Shown here in pieces: positions 9,213 to 17,421 of a stretch of DNA of 64,000 bases (position 1 is its first letter; every line of letters begins with the position of its first letter). Origin of the DNA: Shewanella algae (GTDB taxonomy: Bacteria > Pseudomonadota > Gammaproteobacteria > Enterobacterales > Shewanellaceae); NCBI RefSeq assembly GCF_009183365.2, contig NZ_CP068230.1, positions 941,001 through 1,005,000 of the forward strand. The letters run 5' to 3'. The position numbers and the translations under genes were made by a program. The notes under the pieces were generated by a model. It ran no database searches. It saw only the letters and a program-made list of their open reading frames with translations, and had not been told where the DNA came from.

Positions 9213-10004
9213 ATGATGAGCCAATTAGTAAAAAGACCAAACTATATCCAGTATAGCAAGTATGGTCTCGAGAATGGGCTTTTCACACAAGCTGATATTG
9301 CCAAGCTTGAAGATGAACCCGCAATCTTTCAGTGGACTATGCCAAGGGCTTTTTTTCATCGATTTAGTGGTTTGGCATCGATTTTAATGATTTGGGGGAT
9401 TTTCGCAGGTATCCCTATGTTGTTTTTTTCATTGATAAATCTAGCATCAGAAAATCCACAACCTGATGATTGGAATTCAGTTATCGGTATTGGCGTTTTC
9501 CTTTCTTCGATTTTATTGATAATTTATTATTTCACTCGGCTTCAATATCACCATGTAGCATATAAGATCACCGAATCGGGCTTTTTAAGGGATGAGGTTA
9601 AACTGTGTCCAAGGTGGGGTTATGGCGCCATTAACCCGGAAGTTTTGATGTGGGTTCTGAGAGTTATGACTCTTATCCTTGTGCCGATAGCTCTGGTTAT
9701 ACACCCATTTTTATTGGTGGGTGTCGGCGGCCTGGCGTTATTGAGTTTTAAAAAGGTAGAGCCTTCTGAACCTGAAAAGGCTCACTATATTCCAATTTTT
9801 TGGCACGAGAATGGAATTTCTGATGAAGAAAGACTGAGTATAATTAATCTTAGTCCGCGAAGACGCATTATTCATGTCAGAAGTTTAAATTGGCGTAATG
9901 GCGGTGCGATATTTTGCACCAAAGAAAACTATGAGGAAGTTAAAGCGTTTGTACTGAAGAAGTTACCAGAGGCCAAGGTGGTTAAAGAGGAGTTGTCGAT
10001 TTGA
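9213..10004 (+). CDS. Probable immunity membrane protein, type A copy 2
   Basis: The 263-residue type A paralogue begins with a double ATG (9213, 9216) and MSQLVKRPNYIQYS. The middle (about residues 30-200) is almost the same as that of the gene at 7494, even at DNA level. The C-terminal segment RRIIHVRSLNWRNG instead matches type B copy 1, which points to gene conversion or domain exchange between copies. The membrane topology is the same as in the others. Confidence 0.65.
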   Translation: MMSQLVKRPNYIQYSKYGLENGLFTQADIAKLEDEPAIFQWTMPRAFFHRFSGLASILMIWGIFAGIPMLFFSLINLASENPQPDDWNSVIGIGVFLSSILLIIYYFTRLQYHHVAYKITESGFLRDEVKLCPRWGYGAINPEVLMWVLRVMTLILVPIALVIHPFLLVGVGGLALLSFKKVEPSEPEKAHYIPIFWHENGISDEERLSIINLSPRRRIIHVRSLNWRNGGAIFCTKENYEEVKAFVLKKLPEAKVVKEELSI

Positions 10005-10030
10005 GTTATTACTTAAATTAAGTTGGACGA

Positions 10031-10120
10031 ATGATGAGCCAATTAGTAAAAAGACCCAACTACATTCAGCATAGTCATAAGCGATTGGTATTAGAGATTT
10101 TTAATAGGGTAATGGTTTGA
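10031..10120 (+). pseudogene. 5' remnant of a type A immunity gene (2)
   Basis: A 29-codon open frame starts like type A (MMSQLVKRPNYIQ) and then diverges and ends at TGA 10118-10120, overlapping the TTG start of the following type B gene. It is the counterpart of the remnant at 8324. It may now serve only as a leader whose translation couples to the next gene. Confidence 0.65.
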
Positions 10121-10907
10121 GTCTGTTAATTAAGCGGCCAGATTATATTAAGTATTATCCTTATGTTGAGGAGGGGGATTTCCCGCAAGCAGAAATTGAT
10201 AAACTGGAGCAGGAACCGGCACTTTTTCAGTGGACTATGCCGCGAGCTTTTTTTGGAAGGACTCCCCATTAGTGCATCACTTGAAAGTGTTAGGGGTCTT
10301 TTGTGGGATTCCTGGGGGCATTTTTCTTTTTGGTAACTTGATGAGCAGTACACCTCCTAGTTATGAATCACTGAAAGCCGTATTTATGATGGTTGCTCTC
10401 ATGTTTTCAATGGTTATGTTTTTGTATTATGTCTCCAGGAGTCAATACCACAGCGTGGCTTATAAAATCACTGAGTCCGGTATTCTAAGGGACGAAGTAA
10501 AAATCTACCCCAGATGGCGTTATAAAAATGAGGTGCCGGAGTCATTTCTCTTTATCTTAAGAGGCATCGCACTCTTGGTGATCCCTATCGCCTTGATGGT
10601 CAATCCATTGCTGTTGGCTGGGGCGGGAGGGTTAGCCTTGTTAAGTTTCTATCCCTTTCCCAATGGTGAACCTGAATATGCTCATTACATTCCAGTATTC
10701 TGGCATGAGAAAGGCTTAGAGGCTGCTAGCCAATTAAGTATAATTAATATTTGTGAAAGTCGTAGGATAATAGATATATACAGCAAAGATCTTAGTCGAG
10801 GTGCGATCGTATTCTGTACAGAAGAAAATTTTGACCAAGTAAAACAATTGATGATAAATAAACTTCCTGAAGCTAAGGTGCTCAATGAACCACTCGAAAT
10901 TTACTGA
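10117..10907 (+). pseudogene. Type B immunity gene copy 2, frameshifted in a T tract
   Basis: The gene starts at TTG 10117 like type B copy 1 and reads for 51 codons to a stop at 10270-10272. The shift arises in a run of seven T at 10248-10254, where copy 1 has eight T. Downstream, the correct frame is open to 10907 and could be read from GTG 10230 as a 225-residue protein lacking the first 40 or so residues. The C-terminal segment RRIIDIYSKDLSRG is closer to type A copy 1. Slippage on the T run could restore a full product in some cells; a sequencing error is also possible. Confidence 0.75.
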
Positions 10908-11003
10908 TGTGAGATTTTTCTTGTGGTTGTTTTGAGTGCCTTCCTTGAACGGTAATCCTCCTATTTTCCATTCGAAAGTGCGTCAATAGGCAAAGAGTCA
11001 ATT

Positions 11004-12092
11004 ATGAGCCAAACATCAGCCAGCTTAGATCTTAATGCCACTCCCCCTTATGCGGGGGAGCTGCGCCCCTTTCCCCTAGGCGAGGCGCTGTTTTTCTCCC
11101 CCAAACCCCTGCCTTCGGCCATGGACTCATCGGCACTTGGTCCCTCGGGCGAGGTACTGGAAATCAATGATGTCTATATGGACATAGGCGGAGCCAGTCA
11201 TGGCAAGGCCTTTCAGGTGCAGTTGTATACAGGCTGTATAAGCTTTTTTCTTTTTGTGCAAATAGCTACCAGCTTGTTGATAGCGCGTAGGGATTACATT
11301 ATCTATGACGGGCAGGCTTCGTTATGGCATTACTTTGTTGAATCTGTGATTGAGGGGTTACCATTCACCATTATTATGTCATCAGCAGCCCTCTGTTTAG
11401 GCGGCTATGCCATCATCAGCACATCGCTGAAAGCCGCCCGCCAGCGGCCGCTGAGGTTTAACCGCCAGCGGCGTGAGGTGTGCTACTACCCCGAGGGCAG
11501 CAAGCAGCCGCAGTTTATTCCCTGGGAGGAGGTGGTGTCCTGGGTCGCCATGCATAAGGGCGCCACCGGCACCAATGTGATGACTAACGTCACTTTTGGG
11601 ATGGCCTTGCCCCATGGCGACAACTACTGGGTGCTTACCCGGCCGGTTGCCACAGTGGCCTCGGCGCAGCTCTCCTGGGAGACTATGCGCTGTTATATGG
11701 ATGAAGCACCGGAATATTGGGCCTCAGCGGCGCAACCGGAAGATAGACACAGCTTTGATGAGCATCGCAAGTTGCTGCACGAACACTTTAAGATAGGGCC
11801 GAAAAACCTGTTTTGGATGGAGTGGGGTCTGCACAGTACTTCCTATGCGGGCATGGTATGGTTTTATCTGGTGAATGTGTTTTGCCTGTGGAAGTTTCCC
11901 TATTGGGTATCAGAGTGGACCCAAAACCTTGCCACCTTTAAACCCACCGAAGCACTGGAGGCCTGGTCTCAGCCGTTGCCTGAAAGTGAATGGGCCCAGC
12001 CCAGCGCTGAGCTGGTTCGCTTAAAAGCGGAAATCACCGCGCACTACCAAGCCGGAGGCTCTCTGGGGGATTTTGTCAAACCAGCCGCCTAG
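11004..12092 (+). CDS. DUF6708-like T6SS-associated membrane protein
   Basis: The 362-residue protein has a Pro-rich N-terminus (PFPLGEALFFSPKPLP), two hydrophobic segments near residues 75-95 and 115-140, a soluble domain with FNRQRREVCYYPEG, and a third hydrophobic stretch near 285-310. The pattern is that of DUF6708 proteins, which often sit beside T6SS effectors. The function is unknown; immunity or membrane anchoring is possible. It lies at the end of module 1, 345 nt before the second hcp. Its base composition matches the vgrG genes more than the A/T-rich immunity array. Confidence 0.6.
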   Translation: MSQTSASLDLNATPPYAGELRPFPLGEALFFSPKPLPSAMDSSALGPSGEVLEINDVYMDIGGASHGKAFQVQLYTGCISFFLFVQIATSLLIARRDYIIYDGQASLWHYFVESVIEGLPFTIIMSSAALCLGGYAIISTSLKAARQRPLRFNRQRREVCYYPEGSKQPQFIPWEEVVSWVAMHKGATGTNVMTNVTFGMALPHGDNYWVLTRPVATVASAQLSWETMRCYMDEAPEYWASAAQPEDRHSFDEHRKLLHEHFKIGPKNLFWMEWGLHSTSYAGMVWFYLVNVFCLWKFPYWVSEWTQNLATFKPTEALEAWSQPLPESEWAQPSAELVRLKAEITAHYQAGGSLGDFVKPAA

Positions 12093-12265
12093 GGCTATGA
12101 CGACGAGCTAATTTACCCCAGAGCTATCCCAAATTGTAAAAGTGAACGCCACCAGGGCTTATTCACACCTTCTCTAAGACTTTTACAGGAATGCTCTTAA
12201 AGCCAGTCGACTTCCGCTTATTCCTTGGGACATTCCTTCAGGCCACTCTTTCGGGCAACTCTCTT

Positions 12266-12323
12266 CGGGCAAAAACTTGCCCGGCGAGCAAAAAATTGCC
12301 TGGGTTTGGGCAAGAAATTGCCC
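12266..12323 (+). repeat. Three similar short hairpins before hcp promoter
   Basis: Three stems share the motif GCAA-N4-TTGC. They are CGGGCAA/TTGCCCG with an AAAC loop (12266-12283), GCAA/TTGC with an AAAA loop (12288-12299) and GGGCAA/TTGCCC with a GAAA loop (12308-12323). They lie 50-110 nt upstream of the -24 element, where an enhancer-binding activator would bind, but could also be repetitive extragenic elements. Confidence 0.65.
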
Positions 12324-12373
12324 GGAGAGTGGGGGTTGGTTTGGATGTTGTTGTAAAACAGCAGCTTACGATT

Positions 12374-12389
12374 TGGCATGCTTCTGGCA
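12374..12389 (+). promoter_or_regulatory. Sigma-54 (RpoN) type promoter of hcp copy 2
   Basis: TGGCATG-CTTC-TGGCA matches the -24/-12 consensus TGGCAYG-N4-TTGCW with one mismatch. The invariant GG and GC pairs have the correct spacing. It is about 50 nt upstream of the hcp start. RpoN with VasH-type activators is known to drive satellite hcp operons in Vibrio. Confidence 0.7.
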
Positions 12390-12437
12390 TTGGGTGATGA
12401 GGTTTTATCACTCATTCAACAGTAAAAGGAATTAACC

Positions 12438-12956
12438 ATGCCAACACCATGTTATATCTCCATCGAAGGTCAAACCCAGGGCAACATCACCGCAGGCGCG
12501 TTTACGGCCGAGTCAGTGGGCGACATCTTTGTGGAAGGTCATGAAGACGAGATGCTGGTTCAGGAATTCAACCATGTGGTGACAGTGCCGACCGACCCAC
12601 AGTCAGGTATGCCTTCGGGTCAACGGGTGCACAAGCCGTTCAAGTTCACCGTGGCGCTGAACAAGGCGGTGCCTTTGATGTACAACTCGCTGTCATCCGG
12701 TGAGAAGCTGAACAAGGTTGAACTGAAGTGGTACCGCACCTCTATCGAGGGCAAGCAGGAGCACTTCTTCACCACCAAGCTTGAAGGTGCGACGATAGTG
12801 GACATCAACTGCCACATGCCACACTGCCAGGACCCGAACAAGGCGGATTTCACCCAATTGGTTGAGGTGTCAATGGCCTATCGCAAGATAGACTGGGACC
12901 ACGTAAGTGCCGGTACTTCAGGTGCAGATGACTGGCGCAAGCCCATCGAAGCCTGA
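12438..12956 (+). CDS. hcp: Hcp family T6SS tube protein, copy 2
   Basis: The 172-residue protein is identical to the product of the gene at 61-579, with a few silent base changes. It is the secreted inner-tube ring protein of the T6SS. The same AAGGA ribosome site and leader precede it. It heads module 2, which carries an evolved VgrG, a phospholipase effector and a PAAR protein. The complete RpoN-type promoter is visible upstream at 12374-12389. Confidence 0.97.
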   Translation: MPTPCYISIEGQTQGNITAGAFTAESVGDIFVEGHEDEMLVQEFNHVVTVPTDPQSGMPSGQRVHKPFKFTVALNKAVPLMYNSLSSGEKLNKVELKWYRTSIEGKQEHFFTTKLEGATIVDINCHMPHCQDPNKADFTQLVEVSMAYRKIDWDHVSAGTSGADDWRKPIEA

Positions 12957-13276
12957 TAGTGTGTGTCAGCCACCGCCTTGCGGTGGCTGTTTGCCATTGG
13001 GGTGTTTTCTGGCGGGGACGTCAACTGACAGTGTAAACGGTTGATGGAGAGCCAGAGAGCAGGCCAATGGCTTTTGGTGCCATTCGGCTAAACGGACATT
13101 CAACAGACATTCGAGTCAATCGCATTTAAACCAAGAGCATTTAAACCAAGAGCAAAAGGGCACTCAGCGAGCGGAGCTCAACGCCTTCCCCTAAAACAAG
13201 GGAAGCCGGGCTCAGACAGCAAGAGCTCAGACAGCAAGAGTACCGCGAAAGGACAGGGACAATAAGGACAGCGAAG
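12957..13276 (+). other. hcp-vgrG spacer, copy 2, with two 15-bp tandem duplications
   Basis: No gene is seen in this 320-nt spacer. It contains the terminator-like hairpin and two perfect 15-bp tandem duplications, GCATTTAAACCAAGA twice at 13122-13151 and GCTCAGACAGCAAGA twice at 13210-13239. Copy 1 of the spacer has different sequence in this central zone. Confidence 0.75.
12968..12988 (+). terminator. Hairpin after hcp copy 2
   Basis: This is the same 9-bp stem as at 591-611, directly after the hcp stop and with a poor T tract. A role in lowering read-through into vgrG is likely. Confidence 0.6.
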
Positions 13277-15955
13277 ATGAGTCATCAAGGGAGCGGCATG
13301 CGTTTTGGATTCAAGGCGGGCAGTTTGGCAGAGGATAGCCTGTCGGTGCTGTCGTTTAAGCTGAAAGAATCGGTGTCGAGTCCTTATGTGGTTGAGCTTG
13401 AGTTGCTGAGTCGCCGGGACGATATCAAGGCGAGCGACTTGGTTGACCAGAGCGGGGTACTGAGCTGGTGGCAGGACGGCGAATGCCAGCGAGAACTGCA
13501 CGGCATAGTAAGCCGCTTTGGCCGCGGCGATAGCGGCCATAGACAGACCCGCTACCGGCTGAGACTGGAGCCGGCCCTGAGCCGCCTGCAGCTGCGGCAC
13601 AACAGCCGCATCTTCCAGGAAAAGAGCCTGACCGACATCATCGCGGTGCTGTTCGGCGAAATGGGCATTACCGACTACGCCTTTCGCTGTGACCCGCGCC
13701 ATGAAAGCCGCAAACGGGAATACTGCGTGCAGTATGGCGAGAGCGACTTTGACTTCTTCGAACGCCTGACCCGCGAAGCGGGACTGTTCTACTACTTCGA
13801 GCACAGCAGCGACAAACATACCCTGGTGCTGTGCGATGCACTGGACAAACTGAGCCTGAGCCCCCACAGCTACCCTTACAACGCCCTGGCGGGAGGACGC
13901 GCCGAGCAGGCGAGTGTCCGCAGCGCCGAATACCGCCACAGTCGGGCCGAGAGTGGTGCCACCCTCAAGGACTACAGCTTCCGCAAACCGGCCTACAGCT
14001 TCCTGCAACCGAGCACAGAGGATGCAGACTGGCAACAGAGCGGCTATGAACACTTCGACTACCCGGGGCGCTACAAGGACGATGCCGACGGCAAACTGTT
14101 CAGCAAGGTGCGCCTGGCGGGACTGAGACGGGAGAGCGAACAGCTGCTGCTCAAGAGTGACCAACTGCAGGCGTTGAGCGGGCAGAAGTTTGCCCTGAGC
14201 GAACACCCGGATGCGAGCCTTAACCGCGAATGGGTGATAGTAGGGGTCAGCCACACAGGCGAGCAGGGCAATGCGGCGGAAGAGGACAACAGCAGCCGCG
14301 GCACGACTTACAGTAACGAGATAGTGGCGGTGCCATCCTCCATGCAATGGCAAGCGGAGCCGAAGACCAAACCACAGATGGCGGGGCCGCAGATAGCGAC
14401 CGTGGTGGGGCCGAAGGATGAAGAGATATTTTGTGACGAATACGGCCGGGTGAAGGTGCAATTCCCCTGGGACAGATATGCCAGGGGGGACGAGCACGGC
14501 AGTTGTTGGATACGGGTCAGCCAGGGCTGGGCCGGTGGTCAGTATGGCTTTATGGCACTGCCGCGGATAGGGCATGAAGTGATAGTGTCGTTTTTGGACG
14601 GCGACCCGGACCAACCCATCATCACCGGCCGGGCCTTCCATGCAGTGAACCAGGTGCCTTACGCGCTGCCGGCCCACAAGACCCGCACGGTGCTGAAGAC
14701 CCAGAGCCACAAGGGCGAGGGCAGCAACGAGCTGAGGTTTGAGGATGAAGCGGGGGAAGAGGAGATTTACCTGCACGCGCAGAAAGACCTGAACCTACTG
14801 ACCGAGAATGACAGACACGAGCATATCAAGCACGACAACCACCTGGATGTGGACAATGAAAGGCGCAGCCGCATTGGCGGCAACGAGCACCTGACGGTGT
14901 TGGGCGAGTCCCGCCAGCAGGTAACCGGCGACAAGAGCCTGATAGTGGATGGCAGCCAACAGATCAAGGTTGCAGACAAATACCTGCTGCAGGCCGGGCC
15001 GGAAATTCAACTGAAAGCCGGTGCCAAGATAGTGATCGAGTCCGGTGCCGAAGTAACGCTTAAGGCCGGTGGCAGTTTTGTCAAGGTCGATCCGGCCGGG
15101 GTGCATCTTTCCGGCCCAGGGATCAACCTCAACTCAGGGGGCAGCCCAGGCAGTGCCAGTGGTTTCAGCGGTTTGGCACCTGTGTTACCCGGCGCGGTTG
15201 AACAGGCAATATTGCCTCAGGGGGGAAGTGTTCCCCTATCTGCGCTGTTGGTTGCCGAGGAGTTCGCCGCGCCTGCGGTGCAGGTGTGCCCGCTGACCGA
15301 AGAGGAGGTTCAATCTCAGCCTCAAGCTCAGGCGCAAAGCGCTGCTGAGACTTCAGCTGAAGCCGATACGGCAGAAACAGCAGACACTGCGGCCAGTGGC
15401 GGAGCGGCTTCTGCAGTGGCGCCCGGCGCCGCAGATAGTCAACAAGCTGAGACCCAGCCACAGACAGAAGAAACTGAAGCCGAGCGTTTTCGCCGTGAAG
15501 TGATCCGGCCAACGCTGGCAAAACTCGATGTGGTCGATGAAGATGCCGAAATTCTATTGCTGGGGACGGCTGCTCATGAGAGCCATCTGACCATGAGAGA
15601 TCAGATGGGTAACGGACCCGCCAAGGGGCTGTACCAGATGGAACCGGCGACCCACAATGATATCTGGGACAACTTCCTGAAGTATAAGTCGAAATTGGCG
15701 AAGAAGGTTTCGGCACTGCAAGGCTCGGATGACAGACTATCCGAGCTGCGCAACAATGATGAATACGCCACCGCCATGGCTTACGTGCACTATGCCAGAG
15801 CCAGATTCAGAACCGGAGAGGCCTTCCCTGATGGTCAGGATATCAAGGCGGTAGCCAAATATTGGAAGCAATACTACAACACTGTGCTTGGCAAAGGCAC
15901 AGTGGAGAAATTTGAACAGGACTGGTGGCGTATCACCGGTAAGGCAGACAAATAA
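13277..15955 (+). CDS. vgrG: Evolved VgrG with lytic transglycosylase-like C-terminus
   Basis: The 892-residue spike protein has the same hub, OB-fold and needle as the first VgrG up to about residue 560. It then carries a different needle end, an Ala/Gln/Glu-rich linker (about 678-738) and an extra C-terminal domain (739-892). That domain has LGTAAHESHL with a candidate catalytic Glu768, followed by GNGPAKGLYQMEPATHNDIW, a pattern seen in phage and tail-associated lysozyme/transglycosylase domains. It should cut peptidoglycan in the target periplasm, like VgrG3 of V. cholerae. The stop codon overlaps the next start by 1 nt. Confidence 0.92.
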   Translation: MSHQGSGMRFGFKAGSLAEDSLSVLSFKLKESVSSPYVVELELLSRRDDIKASDLVDQSGVLSWWQDGECQRELHGIVSRFGRGDSGHRQTRYRLRLEPALSRLQLRHNSRIFQEKSLTDIIAVLFGEMGITDYAFRCDPRHESRKREYCVQYGESDFDFFERLTREAGLFYYFEHSSDKHTLVLCDALDKLSLSPHSYPYNALAGGRAEQASVRSAEYRHSRAESGATLKDYSFRKPAYSFLQPSTEDADWQQSGYEHFDYPGRYKDDADGKLFSKVRLAGLRRESEQLLLKSDQLQALSGQKFALSEHPDASLNREWVIVGVSHTGEQGNAAEEDNSSRGTTYSNEIVAVPSSMQWQAEPKTKPQMAGPQIATVVGPKDEEIFCDEYGRVKVQFPWDRYARGDEHGSCWIRVSQGWAGGQYGFMALPRIGHEVIVSFLDGDPDQPIITGRAFHAVNQVPYALPAHKTRTVLKTQSHKGEGSNELRFEDEAGEEEIYLHAQKDLNLLTENDRHEHIKHDNHLDVDNERRSRIGGNEHLTVLGESRQQVTGDKSLIVDGSQQIKVADKYLLQAGPEIQLKAGAKIVIESGAEVTLKAGGSFVKVDPAGVHLSGPGINLNSGGSPGSASGFSGLAPVLPGAVEQAILPQGGSVPLSALLVAEEFAAPAVQVCPLTEEEVQSQPQAQAQSAAETSAEADTAETADTAASGGAASAVAPGAADSQQAETQPQTEETEAERFRREVIRPTLAKLDVVDEDAEILLLGTAAHESHLTMRDQMGNGPAKGLYQMEPATHNDIWDNFLKYKSKLAKKVSALQGSDDRLSELRNNDEYATAMAYVHYARARFRTGEAFPDGQDIKAVAKYWKQYYNTVLGKGTVEKFEQDWWRITGKADK

Positions 15956-16512
15956 TGAGGCAGTTGGTATTAGCTTGGGTGTTGCTGTGTTGCGGTGCGA
16001 TTCCGGCTTGGGCAACAACAGCAGAAAACGGTTTTTCCCAGAAGTCAGCGGAGGCGAGTTTAACGTTTGAGTTGCAGACTATCGCCAGAGTGGATGTCTC
16101 CGCCCTCTGGTTTGCCGATAGCGAAGGCGATCGCATGCCCACCGCGGAGCTTTATCTGACGCAATATAATCGCCAGGGTTATCCGCGGATCATCGACGGT
16201 TTCACAGGCCATACCCCCCAATTGCAAGCGGTTGATCTCGACGGAGATGGACAAGTTGAGATTCTGCTTAGATACAAGGCAGGCGGGCATCAGACCCTGA
16301 TGAATGTTTATCGGCTCGAGGGCAATCTGCTGCGGCGACTGCCTTCCGATGACTTGGTATCGGATAGAGATGGAATAGAACTGCAGTACACATCCGCCGG
16401 AGAGCCAAGGATCAGAGTCATCAGCAGCAGAGATACAAATGCGGATAAGGCTTTGCTGGTTACCACAGATTACCGCTTGCAAGATGGCAAGCTGGTTGAA
16501 GCCAAGGATTGA
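15955..16512 (+). CDS. Probable periplasmic immunity protein for evolved VgrG
   Basis: The 185-residue protein has a clear Sec signal peptide (MRQLVLAWVLLCCGAIPAWA, cut before TTAENG). One calcium-loop-like repeat, DLDGDGQVEILL, resembles VCBS/FG-GAP repeats. I know no close named family. Its ATG overlaps the vgrG stop (TAATG), so the two are coupled. A periplasmic protein coupled to a peptidoglycan-cutting VgrG is best explained as its immunity protein, by analogy with TsiV3. This is inference from position and export. Confidence 0.7.
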   Translation: MRQLVLAWVLLCCGAIPAWATTAENGFSQKSAEASLTFELQTIARVDVSALWFADSEGDRMPTAELYLTQYNRQGYPRIIDGFTGHTPQLQAVDLDGDGQVEILLRYKAGGHQTLMNVYRLEGNLLRRLPSDDLVSDRDGIELQYTSAGEPRIRVISSRDTNADKALLVTTDYRLQDGKLVEAKD

Positions 16513-16557
16513 TTGCTGCCGGAGTCGCCGCGCGGCTTTGGTTATCAAGGAGTGGAA

Positions 16558-17421
16558 ATGTTTGTGCAACGGAATGACACCCTGAGTGAATTAGGCTATT
16601 GGCTGCTTAATTCCCTGGCCAATGAAAAGCTGCTGCCCGCTTATTATCAACAGGGCGGCGTGGATGCCGTGCCTTTGTTTCAGGGCACCTTGCTCGAGTC
16701 CCATAAGGATAAGGGGCCATGGTTGGTGCCGGCACGGCCGGAATTGTTGCAGCAAGCGCCATTTGCCGATTGCCCTATTCTGGCGCTGGAGAGTCATTTG
16801 CCCAGGCCGCAACTGCTTGCCCACTTGAAGAGTCTGTTGCTGGCGGCATGTGATGGTGAGCGAGTGGTATTCCGCTTCTATGACCCCAGAGTGCTGCAAC
16901 CTATGCTGCCGCGCTTGAGCCAAGTTGAGTTGGGGGCTTTTCTGGGGCCGATAACCCGTTTGAGCTTTGTCGGCAAGCCGCTGCCAAGCGGCAACAGCGA
17001 CGACCCTATGGATGAGGCGCAGCATCTTGATCCCGCCAGCCTCGTTAAGGCCCAGCATAGCAGCATTGTAGTGCAGCACCCGGGCGAGCCCGGTTATACC
17101 GAGCATGCGGATATCTGGTGGCAGATGAAACCCGAGCATCTGGCCGGACAAAGTGACATCCAGCGCCATATCTATATTGTTGAGCGCCAGTTATGGCGAG
17201 AGTTGCATCCCTTGATGAGTCAGCAACCCAAGCGGCGGGAGATCATTAAGGCGGCGATTCTTCGGGGTCGTGAACAAGGGGTGGATGAAGAGGATATCCC
17301 TGTGTTTGCTGCCGCGCGTCTGGGGCGCAGTGTCAGCTATCCGATGCCGGCGATCGCCCAAGGAATGAGATTGAATCAACAGGACTTTTTGAATTTGGCT
17401 AAATGGATGGAGCATGCATGA
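16558..17421 (+). CDS. DUF4123 T6SS effector chaperone/adaptor, module 2
   Basis: The 287-residue DUF4123 protein has the family core PLFQGTLLES, ALESHLPR and FRFYDPRVLQPML. ATG 16558 is chosen because CAAGGAG lies just upstream; an in-frame TTG at 16513 lacks a ribosome site. It overlaps the phospholipase gene by 4 nt (ATGA), so it most likely loads that effector on the VgrG encoded upstream. It is clearly related to, but much diverged from, the adaptor at 2959, as expected for effector-specific chaperones. Confidence 0.9.
   Translation: MFVQRNDTLSELGYWLLNSLANEKLLPAYYQQGGVDAVPLFQGTLLESHKDKGPWLVPARPELLQQAPFADCPILALESHLPRPQLLAHLKSLLLAACDGERVVFRFYDPRVLQPMLPRLSQVELGAFLGPITRLSFVGKPLPSGNSDDPMDEAQHLDPASLVKAQHSSIVVQHPGEPGYTEHADIWWQMKPEHLAGQSDIQRHIYIVERQLWRELHPLMSQQPKRREIIKAAILRGREQGVDEEDIPVFAAARLGRSVSYPMPAIAQGMRLNQQDFLNLAKWMEHA

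Larger units (their letters stand above)
7494..10907 (+). repeat. Tandem duplication of an A-remnant-B immunity unit
   Basis: Unit 1 (7494 to about 9186) and unit 2 (9213-10907) share the same order: type A gene, A-gene 5' remnant, type B gene with TTG start. The leaders and the middle parts of the genes are nearly identical in DNA. The region is visibly richer in A/T than the flanking vgrG genes. Confidence 0.85.
12093..12437 (+). other. Leader region of hcp copy 2
   Basis: The 345-nt gap holds no convincing gene. It contains three small hairpins (12266-12323) and a sigma-54-type promoter (12374-12389). The stretch from 12378 onward repeats the start of the window. Confidence 0.75.
12378..14956. 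repeat. hcp-vgrG duplication, copy 2
   Basis: This is the second copy of 1-2585, shifted by 12377 nt in hcp and by 12371 nt in vgrG because of spacer differences. Identity ends in vgrG after GGCAGC at 14951-14956. Short patches of identity resume further into the needle region. Confidence 0.95.

Noticed and set aside
10117..10907. Programmed translational frameshift in the last immunity gene
   Set aside because: A T run alone is not enough. The sister gene at 8398 is in frame without shifting, so a mutation or an assembly error is simpler. Kept only as a possible phase-variation finding.
12266..12323. Possible small CRISPR array
   Set aside because: The repeated units are short palindromes of different length with no constant repeat or spacer size, and no cas gene is near.
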